Below are positions 1-4,327 of a stretch of 10,075 nt of DNA, piece after piece. Where the stretch lies: contig JAYSWJ010000167.1 in NCBI GenBank assembly GCA_043718065.1, forward strand, positions 1 to 10,075, in the 5' to 3' direction. This stretch comes from JAAFIP01 sp043718065 (lineage in GTDB: Bacteria; Pseudomonadota; Gammaproteobacteria; Burkholderiales; Burkholderiaceae_C). Within the stretch, counting starts at the first letter, position 1. Every line of letters begins with the position of its first letter. The position numbers and the translations under genes are program-made. Below the pieces are notes generated by a model. That model was given only the letters and a program-made list of their open reading frames with translations. It was not told the DNA's origin and made no database searches.

Positions 1-47
1 CATGCCAAACGGACCTGCGGCCCTTTATTGTTTGTCATGGGACACAC
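1..47 (-). repeat. Partial inverted copy (A) of the array-flanking repeat, cut by the window edge
   Basis: Read on the minus strand, this stretch matches the hairpin core of the 245-bp repeats at 131-375 and 4025-4268. It keeps the TGACAAAC arm, the AATAAAGGGCCGCAGGTCC loop and the GTTTGGCATG arm almost unchanged. Similarity fades beyond about position 47. The copy is truncated by the start of the window, so its full extent is unknown. It points head-to-head against copy B. Confidence 0.75.
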
Positions 48-130
48 GCCACACCAGCACGCTCGTACAGGGCTGGGGTTTCGCTAGGCGGTAGTCGCAA
101 TAAATGAAACAGTACTACGGCTGCCCATCC
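48..130. other. Non-coding spacer between inverted repeat copies A and B
   Basis: I see no supportable gene here. On the minus strand, the stretch around 60-90 (CCTAGCG then CCAGC) loosely resembles the DNA just before copy C (CCTAGCGCGAGCCAGC at about 4015-4030), so this may be decayed repeat sequence. That similarity is weak. Confidence 0.4.
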
Positions 131-375
131 GCCAGCGACCACACCAGTGGAGCGCAGCAACGTTCGGTATGCCTATGACAAACCATAAAGGGCCGCAGGT
201 CCGTTTGGCATAGGCATACCGTGCGGTGCTGCGTGACCGCGAGGTGCCAGGACAGTGAAAGACCAAGGAAGGAAACAAGCCTTGCGCAACCGCGAGACCC
301 ATGAGAAAAAGCCTCAAGAAATACTACAAATTCAATAGCTGCTTGAGCAGGTTCTACGGCCTGCAAGACCTAAAA
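131..375 (+). repeat. 245-bp direct repeat, copy B (left boundary of the cassette array)
   Basis: This copy aligns with 4025-4268 from GCCAGCGACC to CCTAAAA with one single-base indel and about 27 differences, roughly 89% identity by eye. It contains a long hairpin (165-221) and, near its end, the motif CTACAAATTCAATAGCTGCT (from 324). It stops 17 bp from the stop codon of the DUF7079 gene. No attC site could be found for that gene, so the repeat appears to form, or to have truncated, the left end of the array. Confidence 0.9.
165..221. repeat. Long hairpin in repeat copy B (19-bp arms)
   Basis: The arms are CGGTATGCCTATGACAAAC (165-183) and GTTTGGCATAGGCATACCG (203-221). They pair at 18 of 19 positions around a 19-nt loop containing GGGCCGCAGGTCC. 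No T-run follows, so it is not an obvious intrinsic terminator. Its role is unknown; a structured repeat or a recombination/transposition end are both possible. Confidence 0.85.
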
Positions 376-392
376 CGCCGTATAAATCACAA

Positions 393-794
393 CTACCCAC
401 CTTTGGAACTACGAAGTGATTGAACCCGTGGAATAACCTGTCGCCAATGCCGTGCGGTAAAAAACCACATGAATGGGAGTTGTAGCCAAATTCTGGCGCG
501 AAACCAAATCGACTGGCGGCGTGATGCAAACCGCCTACATCTTGCATTCAACCAATCGCTGTCAAATCCTGCCCATTCTCCGGCGATACTGGCAAGATTA
601 GCTGACACCGCAGGAGCAACTTCATAATTATGAATAGCACGCACTTCTTCTATGGAATAGGGAGAAGAGGCTAGTACGCGAGCAATATGGTCAAACTGAA
701 AATCTTCGAGCTCAGTATCAAGCCAGAAATCCGCAAGCGCCTCCCACACGGGGGCGCGTGTGAGCAAATCTTGGGGAGACAGTGGTGCGCTCAT
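393..794 (-). CDS. DUF7079 family protein (likely integron cassette gene)
   Basis: This is a small cytoplasmic protein of unknown function, 133 aa from the chosen start. I recognise the DUF7079 pattern: VWEALADFWLDTEL near the N-terminus, then IARVLASSPYSIEEVRAI, EVAPAVSANL and AGEWAGFDSDWL. An aromatic, basic C-terminus (LPFMWFFTARHWRQVI) fits the family ending, so the gene looks complete. The start is uncertain. An in-frame ATG lies 18 bp further upstream (810-812), and neither start has a clear Shine-Dalgarno site, as is common for cassette genes. The ATG at 792-794 leaves about 15 residues before the conserved core. It is the last minus-strand gene of the array, and its 3' end abuts repeat copy B with no attC site. 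No function can be assigned. Confidence 0.82.
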   Translation of the reverse strand: MSAPLSPQDLLTRAPVWEALADFWLDTELEDFQFDHIARVLASSPYSIEEVRAIHNYEVAPAVSANLASIAGEWAGFDSDWLNARCRRFASRRQSIWFRARIWLQLPFMWFFTARHWRQVIPRVQSLRSSKGG

Positions 795-803
795 GTATTT
801 AAT

Positions 804-879
804 GCCCAACATAATGTCAGTGGGCTGTGTTTGACATCAGGAGTCAGGCTGCACCTTCACGCGGGGCGATGCCTTGGCG
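804..879 (-). other. Degenerate attC-like spacer between the DUF7079 and excalibur genes
   Basis: Positions 829-838 (GTTTGACATC) match the L' segment of the attC-like site at 1322-1383 (GTTTGACATG), at the right place between two cassette genes. The adjacent R' position (822-828, GGGCTGT) does not fit the RYYYAAC consensus, and I cannot find a convincing R'' box. It could be a decayed attC or chance similarity. Confidence 0.25.
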
Positions 880-1275
880 CTAGCGAGCGCACCACTCCCT
901 CTCGCAAGGAACTCCATCCTTATCGCCATCCATCTTGACGCCCGGGCAGTTGGCCAGAAAGTACTTTGCTTCGGCACATGACTTCATTTGCGAGCAGTAC
1001 TGCCGCCCGTCGCAACTGAAGCCGCTGGCCACGTTAGGCGCTGCAGGAGGTGCTTTAGCAGGGGACGTAGCCACAGCCGCCGCCCGCCGCTTTTTCTCAT
1101 CGACGTTCAGCTCTTGAACGGTGGGAGGCTTTCGAACTTGGTCAGACGCACAAGCGCCCTCCTGATAAGTGACCGTGCCATTAACCACGCACTTGTTTGC
1201 TGGCGCAGCCCCGACCCCGGCGGCGGCAAATACAAGAGCCGCAACCACGGCGAGGAAAGATGATAGTTTGAGCAT
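880..1275 (-). CDS. Secreted excalibur calcium-binding domain protein
   Basis: The 131-aa product starts with a Sec signal peptide (residues 1 to about 23: basic start, hydrophobic AVVAALVFAAAG core, probable cut after GVGA). Residues 27-45 (KCVVNGTVTYQEGAC) resemble the DUF4124-type N-terminal segment of many betaproteobacterial periplasmic proteins. A charged, Ala/Pro-rich linker follows (47-84). Residues 86-129 form an excalibur domain: six cysteines (88, 94, 100, 110, 124, 129) and the EF-hand-like loop DGDKDGVPCE (116-125). Excalibur domains bind calcium and occur in extracytoplasmic proteins; some are fused to nucleases, but no nuclease domain is present here. The product is therefore probably a small periplasmic or secreted calcium-binding protein, role unknown. 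There is no clear Shine-Dalgarno site. It is the third cassette gene from the array's proximal end. Confidence 0.88.
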   Translation of the reverse strand: MLKLSSFLAVVAALVFAAAGVGAAPANKCVVNGTVTYQEGACASDQVRKPPTVQELNVDEKKRRAAAVATSPAKAPPAAPNVASGFSCDGRQYCSQMKSCAEAKYFLANCPGVKMDGDKDGVPCEREWCAR

Positions 1276-1321
1276 AGTCGTGTAGATGTAAAGGGCTGAA
1301 GTAGTAGTTAGTTGCTACGGG

Positions 1322-1383
1322 TTCTAACGTTTGACATGAAGGGTAGGTTTCACGGTCAGGCGCGAGTGAACGGGATGTGGGAA
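1322..1383 (-). other. attC: Integron attC-like recombination site (attC-2), 3' of the DUF2971 gene
   Basis: In plus-strand order the site reads TTCTAAC (1322-1328, complement of the R' box GTTAGAA), GTTTGAC (1329-1335, L'), a central region, GTGAAC (1366-1371, L''), a 5-nt spacer GGGAT, then GTGGGAA (1377-1383, R''). R' and R'' pair at 6 of 7 positions if one G-T wobble is counted. L'/L'' pair with an extra unpaired base, as expected of attC sites. The left 12 bases (TCTAACGTTTGA) are identical to those of the better site at 2359-2427. R'' departs from consensus. The site overlaps the 3' end of the DUF2971 gene. Confidence 0.7.
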
Positions 1384-2333
1384 GGGCGCACAGCAATTTT
1401 TCGCCCTAAGTGCTTTACCAGTTCGCATATCGCCTTGAAGCGCGCTCCCATGCGTGGCCCTGGGCCGATTAGTATCCAATCAACAGCGCCGAGTACATCG
1501 AAGGACTCTCTTGGAGTCGTTGTATATGACACCACAAGTCCATTTCGACTAAACCTCTTGACCGGTCTAAACATCTGACCAACAGCCGCAGGCTGGATAA
1601 GGCTGAGTCGGCATTCACGTTCTTCAGCAAAGTGCCCGTTCTTTGTACAGGTTAGATAGTCGAGTAGTGGGATCAAGGGGCCATTCAGAAGACTGGAGAT
1701 TGGATTTCGCATCGTGGTCCGACTAAATGGCTTCGCGAGTTCGTCTAGATGCTTTTCAAACTCGTCAAGGAACGCGACCCGTTGCTCGAAGACTCGATCC
1801 TTCAAGGGATTGTCAGGCGAGTAGTAAATGTCTTCTAGATCGTAGTTGACGTCTTCAGCTCTGTTCGCGTTCTTGATGGCTTCCAGAAGCCGTGATCGAC
1901 TGAACTGGAGTGCATAGCCCCCATCCGTGCCGTAACCACGCCATTGGCTCAGAAGACCATGATGAAAGTCTTCTTTGCCAGATGGCTTGTAGAAGCATGT
2001 GATGTAGGCCACCAAAGAGCTCATGGCCAGCGCCGTCAGTTGCTGCTCGAATCCGTCGGCGTAGCTCATGATGTCTACACCTCGCCTCGCGAACAAGTCG
2101 GCCCGTTGATCGTTCGACTGGCGCAGAAGATATGCCCGCTCCCTAAACATCTGGTATAAAACGCCGTGACCTGCAGAGAGTTCCTGCTCGTCGTTGGCAC
2201 AGTAGTACGCTGTGCTCCAGATTTCACCGGAATCAAAGATACCAATCAGGCCGTTAGCGCTTGTGTAGTGAAAAAGAGTGTCGTCCCGAACTGCGTCAGA
2301 GTAGTTTGGAAGTGAGTGTCCAGGAAGGTCCAT
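1356..2333 (-). CDS. DUF2971 family protein
   Basis: The 325-aa cytoplasmic protein has no signal peptide. The DUF2971 landmarks are in order: LFHYTS (20-25), IWSTAYYCANDEQEL (38-52), a Phe/Tyr-rich mid section, LLSQWRGYGTDGGYALQF (127-144), an acidic/aromatic stretch around 165-195, EERECRL (237-243) and a C-terminal SHIPFT (319-324). The family's biochemical function is not established to my knowledge. The N-terminal His-Tyr-Thr motif recalls the opening motif of ADP-ribosyltransferase-fold proteins, but that is inference. The ATG at 2331-2333 is the only reasonable start: an in-frame stop lies in the preceding attC box and there is no Shine-Dalgarno site. The start is 26 bp after the attC-1 R' box, and the stop lies inside attC-2. 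This is the typical layout of a single-gene integron cassette of about 1.04 kb. Confidence 0.88.
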   Translation of the reverse strand: MDLPGHSLPNYSDAVRDDTLFHYTSANGLIGIFDSGEIWSTAYYCANDEQELSAGHGVLYQMFRERAYLLRQSNDQRADLFARRGVDIMSYADGFEQQLTALAMSSLVAYITCFYKPSGKEDFHHGLLSQWRGYGTDGGYALQFSRSRLLEAIKNANRAEDVNYDLEDIYYSPDNPLKDRVFEQRVAFLDEFEKHLDELAKPFSRTTMRNPISSLLNGPLIPLLDYLTCTKNGHFAEERECRLSLIQPAAVGQMFRPVKRFSRNGLVVSYTTTPRESFDVLGAVDWILIGPGPRMGARFKAICELVKHLGRKIAVRPSHIPFTRA

Positions 2334-2358
2334 CTGACGGCAGTGGTTGGCTTGTGAT

Positions 2359-2427
2359 GTCTAACGTTTGAGTTAAGCGGCAGATGCCGGTACCCCGGTG
2401 GCTGTTCACTTGAACGAAGGGTTGGGC
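2359..2427 (-). other. attC: Integron attC recombination site (attC-1), canonical
   Basis: Read on the minus strand, the site starts with R'' GCCCAAC (2421-2427, fits RYYYAAC), a 5-nt spacer and L'' GTTCAAG. A palindromic centre includes CCGGGGTACCGG. It ends with L' TTAACTC and R' GTTAGAC (2359-2365, fits GTTRRRY). The closing CTTAACTCAAACGTTAGAC nearly matches the end of classic class 1 integron attC sites. The 69-bp length is within the usual attC range. It lies 57 bp downstream of the lipoprotein stop and 25 bp upstream of the DUF2971 start, exactly between two co-oriented genes. This is the strongest evidence that the region is a cassette array. Confidence 0.9.
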
Positions 2428-2484
2428 GGCACTTTTTCAAGCAACAAACTATGCGGACGCGCGCAACACTTCGGCTGCATTGCT

Positions 2485-3228
2485 CTACAAGGATTCAAGG
2501 ATTGCCCTTCGCTTAGACTCGTACTCTTCTTGGCTAATCAGGCCTTTTTCTCTCAACTCCTTGATCTCAGCAAGACGGCTGCCGGTCGTACTCGCGCCCG
2601 TAGCGCCTTGGGCTTGTGTTGCACGAGCATCTGTCTTCACGCCTGCAAACTTTGCCTCAAGCAAGGACGCCTGCATTTTTAACAAGGCATCTTCCATCGC
2701 TCGCCTACCTGCAATTCCATGCTCCGTAAGCCTTTCGCTGGTTTCGGCACTCCCGGTTCCAACTACGCGAAGACTTGTGATTATCTTTCCAATTCTGTCG
2801 CGAACGTTAGACGTTAGGTCTACGGTGAAGCTCGTTGGTGGCCAAGTGAAGAAGCCCGATCCGCCGGAACTCGTGACAACGTCGGGCACGATGATGTAGT
2901 CAATGCCATCGCGTGAAACGCCTGATGGGTCAGTAATCGAAGTGAGCTTCACAACGCCCGTAAAGACATTTGAAAGAATTTTCTGGAATCCAGCCTCGAT
3001 GTCCTGGTAGGGAAAGTACCTGACGTTGTCGCCACCCCCGCCTGAAGTGGTGATCTCGACTGAGCTAGCTTCCAGTGGGATGTAGTAGCCGACGTTTGCC
3101 GATATGCGAGGATCTGTTGTCGATGTACGGTCTAGTCTAGTGACATTGGGCGCAACATTGATTGGGTGCGCGCAGCCTGCCATGAGGATTACAGCGATGC
3201 CAGCCGTGAGAATGCGTTTGAGAGTCAT
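2485..3228 (-). CDS. SHOCT-domain lipoprotein
   Basis: The 247-aa product starts with a lipoprotein signal peptide: MTLKRILTAG, a hydrophobic core, then LMAGC with the lipidated cysteine at residue 19. The mature protein should be anchored to a membrane facing the periplasm. The middle (about 35-185) is a beta-rich domain that I do not recognise with confidence; it includes a Gly-rich loop and an IIVPDVVTSSGGSGFF stretch. After an Ala/Thr/Gly-rich linker, residues 213-247 form a C-terminal SHOCT domain (RLAEIKELREKGLISQEEYE), a short helical oligomerisation-type module. No function can be assigned beyond envelope lipoprotein. The start is set by the signal peptide; upstream there is only a weak GGA. 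The gene begins 42 bp after the stop of the small upstream gene with no attC site between them, and it is followed by attC-1, so the two probably share one cassette. Confidence 0.87.
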   Translation of the reverse strand: MTLKRILTAGIAVILMAGCAHPINVAPNVTRLDRTSTTDPRISANVGYYIPLEASSVEITTSGGGGDNVRYFPYQDIEAGFQKILSNVFTGVVKLTSITDPSGVSRDGIDYIIVPDVVTSSGGSGFFTWPPTSFTVDLTSNVRDRIGKIITSLRVVGTGSAETSERLTEHGIAGRRAMEDALLKMQASLLEAKFAGVKTDARATQAQGATGASTTGSRLAEIKELREKGLISQEEYESKRRAILESL

Positions 3229-3270
3229 GTTTGATCCATAGTTGCGTGCGAGTGTAATTGGTAACGCCGA

Positions 3271-3600
3271 CTAAATATTCCAGCCCTTCCACTTTGGTTG
3301 ACCTTCTTCGCAGCGAGAGACCCACTCTGCAATTTCGTCGAGTTTCGACTGCGCCTCAGACTGAGTGAGTTCTTCATGATCGAGGCCCGACCACACGTGC
3401 TCAAGAAAGTTACCCACACTGCTTGGGTAACGGATGAAGTCTTGGTTGAAGTTTTCATACAAAAATGGCGTGCCATTTGGCTCTGAATCGCCATTGATGG
3501 CAATGTTTGATATGTGCCAGCCCTTTTTCGTGTGTACGAGCTTGTACGTGACATGGTTGTTACGGCGACGGTTGTAGACACGAAAGTGAAACGATTCCAT
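3271..3600 (-). CDS. Small hypothetical protein of integron-cassette type
   Basis: This is a 109-aa cytoplasmic protein with no signal peptide or membrane segment. The sequence starts MESFHFRVYNRRRNN, continues with HVTYKLVHTKKGWHISNIAI and FLYENFNQDFIRYPS, and ends in an acidic helix and a Trp-rich tail (KWKGWNI). I recall similar small proteins from integron arrays but cannot name a Pfam family. The start at 3598-3600 is chosen because GGAG lies 5 bp upstream, the only good Shine-Dalgarno site in the array. The frame also stays open upstream to a GTG at 3652-3654 and an ATG at 3646-3648, giving up to 127 aa. The longer start would lie just inside the cassette boundary at 3659-3665. It is the first gene of the array as read on the minus strand. 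Confidence 0.78.
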   Translation of the reverse strand: MESFHFRVYNRRRNNHVTYKLVHTKKGWHISNIAINGDSEPNGTPFLYENFNQDFIRYPSSVGNFLEHVWSGLDHEELTQSEAQSKLDEIAEWVSRCEEGQPKWKGWNI

Positions 3601-3658
3601 GGAGGCTCCAGTGATGAAAGGGTTGAGTTGATGCTCAAGGTGAAGCATTGTCACGCCC

Positions 3659-3738
3659 AGCTAATAGCGTTTATCTGTCGCGACACCAAGCTTAAATAAA
3701 CCAAGAGCGCCTCCTGCGACAGATAAACCTTGTTGGAC
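3659..3738 (-). other. attC: attC-like site (attC-0) at the proximal end of the array
   Basis: The core arms GTTTATCTGTCGC (3669-3681) and GCGACAGATAAAC (3716-3728) are a perfect 13-bp inverted repeat around 34 nt. Outside them, GTTGGAC (3732-3738) is the complement of a consensus R'' box GTCCAAC. AGCTAAT (3659-3665) is the complement of an imperfect R' box ATTAGCT (5 of 7). The outer arms pair with single-base bulges, as in attC sites. It lies 58 bp before the chosen start of the first array gene. A perfect 13-bp stem without an extra-helical base is less typical, so a different structured element is possible. Confidence 0.5.
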
Positions 3739-4024
3739 TGAACCACGCGAGGTGGTTGCGGATAAGGGGAATGAAATCTTCAACCCCTTACATGAGGCAA
3801 ATTATGGCGTATGTTTTAGCGCTTTGGTATAAGCAAAGTGAATGCAGTTCCATTTCAGGCCGCCAAAAACGCCGATGCGGGACGTGCGCCCTGTGAAATA
3901 CGCGTTGCATACGTGTACGCGCGCAGCGGCTACCGGCAACCGCTGGCCTGTAGGCTAGAGCCCGGTGCAGGCATCCGCGCAGGCGCGGGTACGGTCTGGA
4001 TGATCTTGAGTAGTCCTAGCGCGA
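3739..4024. other. Non-coding stretch with hairpins between the array and repeat copy C
   Basis: No convincing gene is present; open frames here run into the repeat and lack start signals. Short inverted repeats follow the attC-like site: AACCAC/GTGGTT at 3741-3757, and TAAGGGG (3763-3769) with CCCCTTA (3784-3790). Neither has a T-run. A near-palindrome CAGCGGCTACCGGCAACCGC begins near 3924. This is where an attI site and integrase gene would be expected if the array were complete; no integrase coding sequence is seen. Confidence 0.55.
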
Positions 4025-4268
4025 GCCAGCGACCACGCCAGTGGAACGCAGCAACGTTCGGTGTGCCTATGACAAACAATAAAGGGCCGCAGGTCCGTTT
4101 GGCATGGGCATGCCGTGCGGTGCTGCGTGACCGCGAGGTGCCAAGACAGTGAAAGGCCAACGAACGAAACAGCGCTGCACAACCGCGAGACCAATGCGCA
4201 AAAGTTCCAAGAAGTACTACAAATTCAATAGCTGCTTGAGCAGTATCTACGGCCTAGAACGCCTAAAA
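4025..4268 (+). repeat. 245-bp direct repeat, copy C (right boundary of the accessory region)
   Basis: This copy has the same orientation and layout as copy B at 131-375, offset by 3,893-3,894 bp, with about 89% identity by eye. It includes the hairpin (4059-4115), the conserved GTGCGGTGCTGCGTGACCGC segment, and the AATAGCTGCTT motif (4217-4243). It ends about 60 bp before the rarA start. Recombination between copies B and C would delete all five cassette genes. Confidence 0.9.
4059..4115. repeat. Long hairpin in repeat copy C (wobble-compatible arms)
   Basis: The arms CGGTGTGCCTATGACAAAC (4059-4077) and GTTTGGCATGGGCATGCCG (4097-4115) pair at 18 of 19 positions if G-T wobbles are allowed. 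The three arm differences from copy B each change a Watson-Crick pair to a G-T wobble rather than breaking it. This is modest evidence that the folded form matters. Confidence 0.75.
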
Positions 4269-4327
4269 GTCTCTAAAAACTGAAGCTAAAACCATGCTGT
4301 GTAACCGTTCAAGGACCAACGCCTAAA

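Noticed and set aside
165..221. The repeat hairpin as an attC site
   Set aside because: It is similar in size, but the arms lack RYYYAAC and GTTRRRY boxes, and the orientation and spacing relative to genes do not fit cassette boundaries.
84..317. Open frame of 77 codons on the minus strand in repeat copy B, with a similar 76-codon frame (3930-4160) in copy C
   Set aside because: The two predicted peptides resemble each other only as expected from about 89% DNA identity. Both span the hairpin arms, have no Shine-Dalgarno site, and are rich in Arg/Cys/Trp with no known domain.
332..547. Frameshifted C-terminus of the DUF7079 gene in another minus-strand frame
   Set aside because: The main frame already continues with an aromatic, basic ending that fits the family, so no frameshift is needed.
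804..810. GCCCAAC as the R-box of an attC before the DUF7079 gene
   Set aside because: The heptamer fits the consensus, but no partner GTTRRRY-type box or L-box pairing was found within 150 bp, so a real site cannot be supported.
3225..3638. 137-codon minus-strand frame overlapping the small cassette protein
   Set aside because: It is a Ser/Thr/Arg-rich out-of-frame translation. The overlapping frame has a good Shine-Dalgarno site and a natural amino-acid composition.
3838..4152. Open frame of 104 codons on the plus strand before rarA
   Set aside because: It crosses from unique sequence into the middle of the repeat, has no ribosome binding site and no recognisable protein features; it is probably a chance frame in GC-rich DNA.
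1..4268. CRISPR array
   Set aside because: The repeats are long, few and far apart, with no regularly spaced short repeats and no cas genes.
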